Notes: generated by a model not told the origin, from the sequence alone. A DNA stretch of 64,000 bases from Rodentibacter trehalosifermentans (GCF_002000545.1 NZ_MLHL01000021.1:1-64000); one strand, 5' to 3'. Positions 8,732 to 16,703 are shown, numbered from the stretch's first letter. A program made the numbers and translations.

Positions 8732-9736
8732 CTATTTTCTCCACGCAAAACTGTCACAAGGCATATCATAAAGTTTTTGCAATTCATCATCTAAACGGAA
8801 TACGGTAACTGAATATCCTGCCATTTCTTGTGAAGTGCAGTATCCACCGATTAACGTGTCATAAACCTGTATGTTACGAGCATTTAATTCCTGATGAACT
8901 TTCCGGTTTGCAATTAATAATTCGGTATATGTAGAGCTTCCTAAATTATTGATTGTTACGCATACCTTATCTCCTGCTTGCAAATTGATATCGGCACATA
9001 AATTTTCAATAATCTCTCCGTTTATTTCATCTGCCGATGTCATTTTCTGTCTTCTAACACCCGGTTCTCCATGAATGCCCATACCCAATTCAAGTTCATC
9101 ATCAGCCAATTCAAAATTGAATTTCCCCGTCTGAGGAATCGAACAAGCACCTAAAGCGACTCCCATTGTCCGTGTGTTAAAATTAGCTTTTGCAGTAACC
9201 TCATACAATTCTTCTAAATCATATCCGGACTCAGCTGCTGCACCCGCAATTTTTAAAACATACATATCTCCAGCGACCCCTCGACGATCATTCATTTTTG
9301 ATAATGGTGCGGCTGAGATATCATCAGTTACACGAACAGTTTTAACCTGAATACCTTCCTCTTCTAATAATTCTGCTGCAATATCAAAATTCATATTATC
9401 ACCAGCATAATTACCATAAACAAAGAGCACTCCTTTGCCTTTTTGTGCGGCTTTAGTTGTTTCAATAATGATATCCGGAGATGGAGAAGCAAATATTTCA
9501 CCCAATGCTGCAGCATCAGCTAAACCTTTTCCTACATAACCAGCAAACATTGGTTCGTGACCGCTTCCTCCACCAGTTACAACAATGACCCTATCAGATT
9601 GGATATCACTACAAATTACCCCACTGTATCCTTCGACTTTTGTTAATTTTCCGTTGCAGGCGTGCAATAAACCTTCTAACTGTTCAAGTGGAACATCACT
9701 TGGGTTATTCAGTAATTTTTTGGGTTTTCTACTCAT
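8732..9736 (-). CDS. dhaK: DhaK-like substrate-binding subunit of a dihydroxyacetone-kinase-type sugar kinase
   Basis: A 334-residue DhaK-family protein with all key motifs: VVTGGGSGHEP with His60, YAGDNMNF with Asp113, and MGIHGEPG with His222, the residue that in this family forms a covalent hemiaminal with the keto group of the substrate. It should therefore phosphorylate a C3 or C4 ketose such as dihydroxyacetone or erythrulose. The gene starts 11 bases after the PdxA-like gene and is coupled to dhaL. In known tetritol pathways DhaK-type kinases act on D- or L-erythrulose; that assignment here is an inference from the RpiB and TIM-barrel neighbours. Confidence 0.92.
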   Translation of the reverse strand: MSRKPKKLLNNPSDVPLEQLEGLLHACNGKLTKVEGYSGVICSDIQSDRVIVVTGGGSGHEPMFAGYVGKGLADAAALGEIFASPSPDIIIETTKAAQKGKGVLFVYGNYAGDNMNFDIAAELLEEEGIQVKTVRVTDDISAAPLSKMNDRRGVAGDMYVLKIAGAAAESGYDLEELYEVTAKANFNTRTMGVALGACSIPQTGKFNFELADDELELGMGIHGEPGVRRQKMTSADEINGEIIENLCADINLQAGDKVCVTINNLGSSTYTELLIANRKVHQELNARNIQVYDTLIGGYCTSQEMAGYSVTVFRLDDELQKLYDMPCDSFAWRK

Positions 9737-9747
9737 AGCTTAGTCTC

Positions 9748-10761
9748 CTATTTTGAAGATAAAACGCCTGTTCCCATACGAACAGCAATATTAAAAGCAG
9801 CTTCAAATGCCGTTGGAATCGCCACATTTTTGCCATACAAATCAAATGCAGTACCATGATTAGCGGTAGTGATAGGAATAGGGATACCTCCTTGAACCGT
9901 AACACCTCGTTCGAAACCAAGTAATTTAAGAGCTGTCGAAAACTGATCATGATACATAGAAAGCACACCATCAATTTTTAGACGTTCAACTTCGCGCATT
10001 GTTGTATCTCCTGGAAATGGACCATAAACATCAATCCCATACTCACGAGCCTTCTCTATCCCTGGGGCAATAATAGTAATTTCTTCATCACCAAATACCC
10101 CACCTTCCCCTCCATGCGGATTTAAAGCTTGAACTGCTATTTTAGGATTTTGAACTCCAGCTTGAGATAAAGCTTTGTGTAGAAGACGGACTCCGTCGAC
10201 GATTCCTTGAACAGATAAATTAGGCACAATATCTTTAAATGGAATGTGAGAAGTTACACGCCCAGCCCAAATATTATCAACAACGTTTAACTCACAAACA
10301 AATCCATGATAATTTGTTTGATCTGCGAACCAATGTAATTCATCTCTGTATTGCAAACCACCTTTATGCATTGCTTGTTTATTAAGTGGGGCAAAGCAAA
10401 TAGATTGAATATACCCCGCTTGAGCAAAATCGACCGCCCGCTTGAGAGTTTCTAATATATACACCCCACTTTGAGCTGTTGCTTTACCATATTCAAAAGG
10501 CAATGGATGGGAGCCCTTATGTGTAATTAAAGCAGGTATTCCATCCTTAAAAGAATAATCTGGTAACTGTTCTTCTGTAATTTGCTCATATTTAAAGTTA
10601 ATTTGAGCGATATCCATACCTCTGTGCAATTCATCAGGATCTGCAATCAGTAAAACATTTGCTTTTTGTCTTTGTTCATTTTGAACTAATAATTTAGCAA
10701 CTAATTCTGGTCCAACACCAGCTGGATCTCCCAAAACCATTGCAACTGTAGGTTTCTGCAT
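9748..10761 (-). CDS. pdxA2: PdxA2-like 4-phospho-hydroxyacid dehydrogenase
   Basis: A 337-residue protein of the PdxA family of NAD-dependent, metal-dependent oxidative decarboxylases. It opens with VAMVLGDPAGVGPELV, and the three metal-binding histidines are visible: His172 (SHIPF), His216 (NPHGGEGG) and His271 (MYHDQF). The ending GGIPIPITTANHGTAFD is standard. The PdxA2 branch oxidises 4-phospho-D-erythronate or -threonate to dihydroxyacetone phosphate and CO2 in sugar-acid breakdown; true PdxA works in vitamin B6 synthesis. The catabolic neighbours favour PdxA2. The ATG at 10761 follows a GAGG ribosome site; an upstream in-frame start at 10821 has none. It is the first gene of the long operon. 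Confidence 0.88.
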   Translation of the reverse strand: MQKPTVAMVLGDPAGVGPELVAKLLVQNEQRQKANVLLIADPDELHRGMDIAQINFKYEQITEEQLPDYSFKDGIPALITHKGSHPLPFEYGKATAQSGVYILETLKRAVDFAQAGYIQSICFAPLNKQAMHKGGLQYRDELHWFADQTNYHGFVCELNVVDNIWAGRVTSHIPFKDIVPNLSVQGIVDGVRLLHKALSQAGVQNPKIAVQALNPHGGEGGVFGDEEITIIAPGIEKAREYGIDVYGPFPGDTTMREVERLKIDGVLSMYHDQFSTALKLLGFERGVTVQGGIPIPITTANHGTAFDLYGKNVAIPTAFEAAFNIAVRMGTGVLSSK

Positions 10762-10831
10762 ACTAATATCCTCGTGAAAATCAACTATTCTTAAGATTAC
10801 ACCGACTAAACAAAAGAACAATAAATTAACT

Positions 10832-10853
10832 TTTGTTCTAGAATTAGAACAAA
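10832..10853. promoter_or_regulatory. Inverted repeat, candidate SorC-family operator
   Basis: TTTGTTCTA (10832-10840) and TAGAACAAA (10845-10853) are perfect inverted arms around a four-base spacer. A further half-site AGAACAA is at 10815-10821. They lie between the CRP box and the pdxA2 start, about 70-90 bases upstream of the ATG, where a repressor would block transcription. Assignment to the operon's own SorC regulator is inference. Confidence 0.6.
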
Positions 10854-10869
10854 TTTTTCAAGAAAAAAA

Positions 10870-10885
10870 AGTGATATTCATCACA
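10870..10885. promoter_or_regulatory. CRP-like box, proximal, upstream of pdxA2
   Basis: AGTGA-N6-TCACA matches the CRP consensus TGTGA-N6-TCACA at nine of ten fixed positions. It lies about 110 bases upstream of the pdxA2 ATG, next to the candidate repressor operator. Confidence 0.6.
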
Positions 10886-10918
10886 AAATAGAACTTTATG
10901 TAATTTAAATTATAAATT

Positions 10919-10934
10919 TGTGAGGTATATCACA
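10919..10934. promoter_or_regulatory. Perfect CRP box, distal, upstream of pdxA2
   Basis: TGTGA-GGTATA-TCACA is a perfect match to the CRP consensus. It is 49 bases from the proximal site. The pair suggests cAMP-CRP activation of the catabolic operon when preferred sugars are absent. The rest of 10762-11096 holds no gene. Confidence 0.75.
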
Positions 10935-10984
10935 GATCTAGTATGAAATTTCACGTTGAAGTGCTCCCCTAAAAACGTTGTAAA

Positions 10985-11002
10985 GATATATAACTATATA
11001 TC
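10985..11002. promoter_or_regulatory. AT-rich palindrome in the control region
   Basis: GATATATA and TATATATC are inverted around AC. It lies between the dctM2 terminator and the distal CRP box. Its low complexity makes a chance origin possible; an operator is only a suggestion. Confidence 0.25.
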
Positions 11003-11056
11003 AGCATTGGAGCTTAAGAAAAAAGAGAAAGGGAGAGATAGAAAAACTTATAAAGT

Positions 11057-11085
11057 TTAATTCCTCCAAATTCAGGAGGAATTAA
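11057..11085 (-). terminator. Terminator-like hairpin after dctM2
   Basis: TTAATTCCTCC (11057-11067) pairs with GGAGGAATTAA (11075-11085), an 11-base perfect stem with a seven-base loop, located 11 bases after the dctM2 stop. On the minus strand AAACTTTATAAGTTTTTC follows. It should separate TRAP system 2 from the pdxA2 operon. Confidence 0.65.
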
Positions 11086-11096
11086 TTATCTACAAA

Positions 11097-12377
11097 TTAA
11101 TACACAAAATTAACCATTCCTATAGTCAATGAAGGAATATAAGTAACAGCAAGCAGTGTTATAAGTAAGACTAAAATAAACCATAAATTATCCTTAGTAA
11201 CACTCCAAATATCTTTTTTAGCGATTGAAGAAGCTGTAATCAATACGCTCGCTACAGGTGGTGTCTGCTGTCCTACGGCAATATTAAGCGTCAAAATTAT
11301 ACCGAAATGTATAGGGTCGATCCCTAATTGAATAATCAGTGGCATCACAATAGGAACAACCAAAATGATTGCTGCCGCACCATGTAAAAACATACCAATA
11401 ATAAACAGCATCAGATTGAGCATCATTAGTACAATATATTTATTATCCGATACACCCAAAATAGCTGATGCCATATGTTGCGGAACTTCTTGTTCAGTTA
11501 AAAACAATCCTAAAACAGCTGAAGTTGCAACTAAAAGCATTACTACTGAAGTTCCATTTACACTTTCAACCAACGCTTTAAATAAAGATGAAATACTCAA
11601 TTCTTTATAGATAAAAAAACCTATAAGAAATGCCAACAATACTGCCAAACCAGCTGCTTCAGTTGCCGTAGTAAAGCCAGAGATAATGCCACCTAAAATG
11701 ATAGCAGGTAATGTCAATGCCCAAAATGCTTCTTTGAAGGAAGAGCATAATTTACGTAAACTAAAAGATTCTTCTCTAGGTAAATTATATTTAACTGCAT
11801 AATAATAACAAACCACAAACATACCTAAAGAGGCTATTCCTCCAGCAGCTAATCCAGCAATAAATAACTTAGATATAGATACATCAGCCATAGCACCATA
11901 AATAATCATTGGTAATGATGGGGGAATAATAACGGCCAATGAAGCAGAAGAGGATGTGACTGCTGCTGAAAAACTACCACTATATCCACGTTTTTTCATT
12001 GCCGGAATCAGAATTGATCCTAAAGCCGCTACATCTGCTACTGATGAACCGGATATTTCAGCAAAAATCATTGATACACCAACATTTACCATTGCCAGCC
12101 CACCCCGAACAAATCCAATAAGAGCATTTACAAAGTTAATTAAACGAACTGAAATTCCTCCTGTGTTCATTAATGAACCAGCTAAAATAAAAAGAGGAAT
12201 TGCTAATAACGAAAAATTAGATGCGCCATCAAACACAGATAACGCCACATTATATACAGCACCAAAATTGTTCGTAATTAACATTCCTACCAACGATACT
12301 ACACCAATAGCAACTGCAATAGGTACATTAATCATTACTAACAGAATCAAACTAAGCAGTACGATAAGTGCTATCAT
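11097..12377 (-). CDS. dctM: TRAP transporter large permease DctM (system 2)
   Basis: A 426-residue, very hydrophobic protein with about 12 membrane segments and DctM landmarks (VIIPPSLPMIIYGAMAD, GFTTATEAAG, VGQQTPPVASVL). It forms the transport channel of the second TRAP system. Its ATG overlaps the dctQ2 stop by four bases (ATGA), so the two are translationally coupled. A hairpin after the stop ends the three-gene operon. The protein is clearly related to DctM1 at 692-1984 but is not a recent copy. Confidence 0.93.
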   Translation of the reverse strand: MIALIVLLSLILLVMINVPIAVAIGVVSLVGMLITNNFGAVYNVALSVFDGASNFSLLAIPLFILAGSLMNTGGISVRLINFVNALIGFVRGGLAMVNVGVSMIFAEISGSSVADVAALGSILIPAMKKRGYSGSFSAAVTSSSASLAVIIPPSLPMIIYGAMADVSISKLFIAGLAAGGIASLGMFVVCYYYAVKYNLPREESFSLRKLCSSFKEAFWALTLPAIILGGIISGFTTATEAAGLAVLLAFLIGFFIYKELSISSLFKALVESVNGTSVVMLLVATSAVLGLFLTEQEVPQHMASAILGVSDNKYIVLMMLNLMLFIIGMFLHGAAAIILVVPIVMPLIIQLGIDPIHFGIILTLNIAVGQQTPPVASVLITASSIAKKDIWSVTKDNLWFILVLLITLLAVTYIPSLTIGMVNFVY

Positions 12378-12934
12378 GATAATTTCTCCTTAGCCATTTT
12401 AATATCAACACTATTGTTAACGTTACGTAAAGCTTGCTCTATTTCTTCATCATCTTGAGTTTTATTTTCTAAAATAGATTTAAATGCTTTTGGCATTGAA
12501 ATAATCTCTGCAATAATAAATAAAACACATCCAATTGGTAATGCAGATTGTGCCATTGCTTGAGTAATAAAACTTAAACTAGTCAAGGTTTCATCGCCAA
12601 ATATAGATAATACATAAAACCCAGCCCAAGCTAGAGTGATAAAGAAACTGATTACAATAATTTCATTTAAGAAAAAAATATATTTCTTAATATTGTACGG
12701 CATTGAAACAATAAGATTACCAAATCCCATATGATTACGATTTAAGGCACATAAAGCAGCACCATAAAAGGTTAACCACGCAAGCAAAATTGATGATACT
12801 TCATCATACCAATATAACGATATTCCAATAAAACGAGAAAATATTGATGTTATAATAATGATAGTTAATACAGCTAATATTGTAGATGATATTATTGTTA
12901 ATATCTTTCTTACTAGATTAAATAATCTTTCCAT
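12374..12934 (-). CDS. dctQ: TRAP transporter small permease DctQ (system 2)
   Basis: A 186-residue protein with four hydrophobic segments and the DctQ-like stretch WYDEVSSILLAWLTFYGAA, followed by a charged C-terminal tail rich in Glu, Asp and Lys (about residues 150-186) that DctQ1 lacks. It is the small membrane subunit of the second TRAP system. It starts 32 bases after dctP2 with a GGAGGG ribosome site. It overlaps dctM2 by four bases. Confidence 0.9.
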   Translation of the reverse strand: MERLFNLVRKILTIISSTILAVLTIIIITSIFSRFIGISLYWYDEVSSILLAWLTFYGAALCALNRNHMGFGNLIVSMPYNIKKYIFFLNEIIVISFFITLAWAGFYVLSIFGDETLTSLSFITQAMAQSALPIGCVLFIIAEIISMPKAFKSILENKTQDDEEIEQALRNVNNSVDIKMAKEKLS

Positions 12935-12966
12935 ATAAATCCCTCCTGAAAAAATCTATTCTATCT

Positions 12967-13959
12967 CTATGGTTTAATCACTTCTTGTGTCTTATCTAAT
13001 AATACTTTTCCATTGGGAACTGATGATATAAACTCCTGATAAATAGGCTTACTTGCCTCAATAAAGGATGCCGTATCAACCTCATTTAACAGCATTCCAC
13101 TAGCAATTAATTTTTTAATCAATTCTGTATCTGATTTCTCAGCTTCTTTGTATGCCCAACTTTGAGTTTCTTTTGAAGATAATTCAATAATATTTTTTAC
13201 CTCCTGAGGCAATTTTTTATATGAATTAACTCCTACGGTTAAGTATGAGGGAGAATATACATGATTAGTAATACTTAAATATTTTTGAACTTCTTGTAAT
13301 TTAGCAGCATAAATATTGGTTAGTGGATTCTCTTGCCCATCAATGACACCGGTTCTTAAACCAATAAATACATCACCAAATGGCAATGGTGTCGGATTAG
13401 CTCCCCATTCTTTAAACATTTTTAAACGCCACGAACTATTTGGAGTACGAATTTTTAATCCTTTTAAATCTTCTGGTTTAGTTATAGGTCTAACATTATT
13501 TGTTATATTCCTAAAACCGTTTTCCCATAGACCAATTACCTTATACCCTTTTTTTTCTGCTTCAGGTGCAATATATGGATAAAAAACTTGTTCCTCTATT
13601 TCAATTAATTGCCGACGATTAGTAATTAAAAACGGTAATTCAAATATAGCCATTTGTGGAATATTGGTTGCAAGTGTAGAAGATAACAATGCAATATCAA
13701 TTGTGCCTAATTTTAATTTTTGTTGTGTATCTTTATCAGATCCTAATTGCCCAGAACCAAAAAATTTCAATTGATAATCTAACTTAGCCGCAGATAATTT
13801 TTCATTGGTTATATCGACAAAATGTTTAGTTGTATTATATTGTAGAGATCCTACACTTGCAGAAGTTGATACAATTAAGTCTTTAGCTTGTAAGGAAAAA
13901 CTTATAATAAATAGAATGATAGTAGTAATACTGAGTTTTTTGCATAAATGAAATTTCAT
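12967..13959 (-). CDS. dctP: TRAP transporter periplasmic solute-binding protein DctP (system 2)
   Basis: A 330-residue secreted protein with a signal peptide of about 25 residues ending in LQA. DctP landmarks are ENGFRNITNN near 146-155, GLKIRTPN with the likely carboxylate-binding Arg171, and PTPLPFGDVFIGLRTGVIDG near 189-208. It binds an organic anion for the DctQM pair. It is first in its operon and is preceded by two perfect CRP boxes at 14073 and 14114. It is a distant paralogue of DctP1. The ligand is unknown; both systems may import related acids, or the acid and its precursor. Confidence 0.93.
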   Translation of the reverse strand: MKFHLCKKLSITTIILFIISFSLQAKDLIVSTSASVGSLQYNTTKHFVDITNEKLSAAKLDYQLKFFGSGQLGSDKDTQQKLKLGTIDIALLSSTLATNIPQMAIFELPFLITNRRQLIEIEEQVFYPYIAPEAEKKGYKVIGLWENGFRNITNNVRPITKPEDLKGLKIRTPNSSWRLKMFKEWGANPTPLPFGDVFIGLRTGVIDGQENPLTNIYAAKLQEVQKYLSITNHVYSPSYLTVGVNSYKKLPQEVKNIIELSSKETQSWAYKEAEKSDTELIKKLIASGMLLNEVDTASFIEASKPIYQEFISSVPNGKVLLDKTQEVIKP

Positions 13960-14072
13960 ATTAAGAGTCTCCTTTTATGAACATTATTAAATAGAAATAA
14001 CATATGAAAAGCTTAATTAATAGCAATAAAATAACTATAGTCACTACTTTTTCAAGATATAATTTATTAGTA

Positions 14073-14088
14073 TGTGATATTTATCACA
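14073..14088. promoter_or_regulatory. Perfect CRP box 1 upstream of dctP2
   Basis: TGTGA-TATTTA-TCACA is an exact consensus CRP site, centred about 120 bases upstream of the dctP2 ATG. It is the proximal member of a tandem pair. Confidence 0.75.
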
Positions 14089-14113
14089 ATAATTTAAAGG
14101 AAATTATTGGTTT

Positions 14114-14129
14114 TGTGATATACATCACA
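14114..14129. promoter_or_regulatory. Perfect CRP box 2 upstream of dctP2
   Basis: TGTGA-TATACA-TCACA is an exact consensus CRP site 41 bases (about four helical turns) from box 1, so both sites face nearly the same side of the helix. Catabolite activation of the TRAP operon is the expected effect. Confidence 0.75.
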
Positions 14130-14710
14130 AATTTTCTTAATGATTCATAATATACATATGTATAAGCTCACCAAAAATAGAATTACATATGTTCACATCA
14201 ATAACATTATGTTCCTTAGGAAAATCAATTTTAACTTTCCGAAATTAAAGAAAACTAATTAATATCTCTAAAAAGTTTCATAAAATTCAATTAACTATAT
14301 TCAAATAAAATTTTTGTTATCTGAATAATTTTATCTTACTGAATACAAATGTAATTTACTTCCAAGTACTGTTGAGTTTTCTTTAATTTTTTGAGAAATA
14401 AGACATAATAATTAAGCAATTGCAATCAGATAATTTTACTATCTCTCTATATATAAAAACCAATATTTATTATCACTGGTTTTATTCTTTCTATATAAAA
14501 ATAAAATTGGCTTAATGAGTGAGAAAATATGAAAAGTATTATTTTAATATCTATCAAATAAATTGATTTTTGTTTAAAGAGTTTGCATGATAAAGTATCA
14601 ATATTATAGAAATAATTTGAGTATAGGATAGTAGGAAACTTTTTTAGATAAGTAAACTTAATAAGTTTTTTGAAATATTTGAGGAGATTCAGAGATAGTA
14701 GGTGCAATAG
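14130..14710. other. AT-rich intergenic stretch without a recognisable gene
   Basis: Between the TRAP-2 control region and the tsf terminator the sequence is strongly AT-rich. One short open frame on the minus strand (14447-14707, 86 residues) is composed almost entirely of Ile, Leu, Phe, Lys and Tyr, has no ribosome site, and looks like chance. I see no RNA gene or repeat. It may mark the boundary between the accessory block and the core chromosome. Confidence 0.5.
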
Positions 14711-14712
14711 AA

Positions 14713-14745
14713 AAGGACTAAGTCATAGAATAAGGCTTAGTCCTT
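14713..14745 (-). terminator. tsf terminator
   Basis: AAGGACTAAG (14713-14722) and CTTAGTCCTT (14736-14745) form a 10-base perfect stem. On the minus strand it is followed by TTCTATT. It lies about 65 bases after the tsf stop. Confidence 0.6.
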
Positions 14746-14809
14746 AAGTTAAATCAATACATTTTCAAGGTCAAATCAATATCTGATTTATATTTCAAAA
14801 GAGGGGAAA

Positions 14810-15661
14810 TTAAGCATTACCACCTGTGATTTTCGCTACTTCTGCGGCGAAATCTTCTTCGACTTTCTCAATCCCTTCACCGACCTCTAAACGGATGAAG
14901 TTAGTCACTTTCGTATTCACTGATTTTAAGTAGTCGCCTACCGATTGAGAAGGATCCATAACGAACGCTTGACCGGTTAAAGATACTTCGCCGGTGAATT
15001 TCTTCATACGGCCTTCAACCATTTTCTCTGCGATTTCTTTCGGTTTGCCTGAGTTGATAGCAATGTCGATTTGAATTTGACGCTCACGTTCCACCACTTC
15101 AGCAGAAACATCTTCCGGATTAACGAATTCAGGTTTAGATGCAGCAACGTGCATAGCCACTTTTTTCAGTTCTTCAACAGAACCTTCACCTGCCACTAAT
15201 ACCCCAATTTTCGCACCGTGTAAGTATTGAGCGATCACATTGCCTTCAAGGTAAGCAACACGACGAATTGTCATATTTTCACCAATTTTTGCCACTAATG
15301 CAGCACGTTTTTCTTCAAATTGTGCTTGTAATTGCTCGATAGTGGTGCCTTTGTTTGCCGCAGCGTAATCTGCGACTTCATTGGCTAAATCTAAGAAACC
15401 GGCATCTTTTGCCACGAAATCGGTTTCACAGTTCATTTCAATTAACACACCGAAACCTGCTTCAACACGAGCGATGATCACACCTTCTGCCGCTACACGA
15501 CCTGCTTTTTTCGCCGCTTTTGCTTGACCGGATTTACGCATGTTATCAATAGCTAACTCAATATCGCCGTTAGCTTCAACCAATGCTTTTTTACATTCCA
15601 TCATACCTGCGCCGGTACGTTCACGAAGTTCTTTAACAAGTGCTGCTGTAATTTCAGCCAT
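14810..15661 (-). CDS. tsf: Elongation factor Ts
   Basis: A 283-residue protein, the same length as E. coli EF-Ts, starting [20 protein letters not shown] and containing the family motifs [12 protein letters not shown] and AAEGVI. It is the guanine nucleotide exchange factor that recycles EF-Tu during translation. I chose the ATG at 15661; an in-frame extension to 15748 has no homology pattern and crosses the intercistronic hairpin. It follows rpsB in the conserved rpsB-tsf operon, with a hairpin and an uptake signal in the 135-base gap. Confidence 0.98.
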   Translation of the reverse strand: MAEITAALVKELRERTGAGMMECKKALVEANGDIELAIDNMRKSGQAKAAKKAGRVAAEGVIIARVEAGFGVLIEMNCETDFVAKDAGFLDLANEVADYAAANKGTTIEQLQAQFEEKRAALVAKIGENMTIRRVAYLEGNVIAQYLHGAKIGVLVAGEGSVEELKKVAMHVAASKPEFVNPEDVSAEVVERERQIQIDIAINSGKPKEIAEKMVEGRMKKFTGEVSLTGQAFVMDPSQSVGDYLKSVNTKVTNFIRLEVGEGIEKVEEDFAAEVAKITGGNA

Positions 15662-15719
15662 TTTTCCAATCCTCTGTCTGAAAGTGCGGTGATTTTTGCC
15701 ACACTTTTTAGATAAAAAT

Positions 15720-15743
15720 ACAGGGGCAATTTCTCGCCCCTGT
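15720..15743 (-). terminator. Attenuator hairpin between rpsB and tsf
   Basis: ACAGGGGC and GCCCCTGT form an eight-base GC-rich stem with an eight-base loop; on the minus strand ATTTTTATC follows. A partial terminator at this place would lower tsf expression relative to rpsB, as known in enterobacteria. Confidence 0.65.
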
Positions 15744-15796
15744 GCCAATTAATCGTTTTGATTAATAAGGGCTATGCCTTATTTTGATAACTTGAA

Positions 15797-16522
15797 TTAT
15801 TCTGCATCCGCTGCGGCTAATTCTTCCGCAACAGCCGCTTCGTTACCACGACCTTCTTTTACTGCCGCTGCTGCCGCAGTTAAGTAAAGTTGGATCGCAC
15901 GGGTCGCATCATCGTTACCCGGGATAACAAAATCAACACCCGCCGGTGTAGAGTTGGTATCAACAATTGCAAATACCGGAATACCAAGATTATTGGCTTC
16001 TTTCACTGCGATATGTTCATGATCGGCACCGATTACAAATAATGCATCCGGTAAACCACCCATATCTTTGATACCGCCAAGGCTTAATTCAAGTTTTTCC
16101 ATCTCACGGCTACGCATTAATGCTTCTTTTTTGGTTAATTTGTCAAAAGTACCGTCTTGAGATTGTGCTTCTAAATCTTTTAAACGTTTAATTGATTGAC
16201 GCACTGTTTTCCAGTTAGTCAACATACCACCTAACCAACGGTGGTTTACATAATATTGTTGACAGTCTAATGCTGCAGCTTGCACTGCTTCTGATGCCGC
16301 ACGTTTTGTACCTACGAATAAAATTTTACCGTTATTGCTCGCAATACGCGTTAATTCAGCTAATGCATCGTTAAATAAAGGTAAGGTTTTTTCAAGGTTG
16401 ATAATGTGAACACCGTTACGCGCACCAAAAATGAAAGGTTTCATTTGTGGGTTCCAGTAACGGGTTTGGTGTCCGAAGTGTACGCCTGCGTTGATCATTT
16501 CACGCATTGAAACTTGTGCCAT
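15797..16522 (-). CDS. rpsB: 30S ribosomal protein S2
   Basis: A 241-residue protein of standard length. It starts [20 protein letters not shown] and contains [30 protein letters not shown] and IVDTNS, all S2 signatures. It binds the 30S head near S1 and is needed for S1 attachment. It is first in the rpsB-tsf operon. A structured leader upstream is likely the target of S2 autoregulation. Confidence 0.98.
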   Translation of the reverse strand: MAQVSMREMINAGVHFGHQTRYWNPQMKPFIFGARNGVHIINLEKTLPLFNDALAELTRIASNNGKILFVGTKRAASEAVQAAALDCQQYYVNHRWLGGMLTNWKTVRQSIKRLKDLEAQSQDGTFDKLTKKEALMRSREMEKLELSLGGIKDMGGLPDALFVIGADHEHIAVKEANNLGIPVFAIVDTNSTPAGVDFVIPGNDDATRAIQLYLTAAAAAVKEGRGNEAAVAEELAAADAE

Positions 16523-16536
16523 AATATTTTCCTTTT

Positions 16537-16610
16537 ATTGGGGTTGAGCCTCCACATATCAGCTCATCGACCGTTTGGCACCCCGATGAAGCCTTAATGA
16601 TATGTGTGTG
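16537..16610 (-). promoter_or_regulatory. Structured rpsB leader (t44-type, S2 autoregulatory RNA)
   Basis: On the minus strand the 5' leader can form a nine-base closing helix (TGATATGTG at 16598-16606 with CACATATCA at 16553-16561). A second pairing brings GGGGT (around 16580-16584) to ACCCC (16540-16544) just before the ribosome site, crossing the first helix as a pseudoknot. This layout and the GGCTCAACCCC element match the gammaproteobacterial rpsB leader family (t44 RNA), by which S2 represses its own translation. Recognition is from memory of the layout. Confidence 0.62.
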
Positions 16611-16703
16611 TTATTTAAGTTAAAAATTCACTCTTTTTTACGGAAAAAAGAGCGGTGCGATTTATACCATAAAGTGCGGTTAAATTCTAGTTTATTTTTG
16701 GGT

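Noticed and set aside
14447-14707. 86-residue open frame on the minus strand in the gap before tsf
   Set aside because: Composition is almost only Ile, Leu, Phe, Lys and Tyr, no ribosome site, in very AT-rich DNA; looks like chance.
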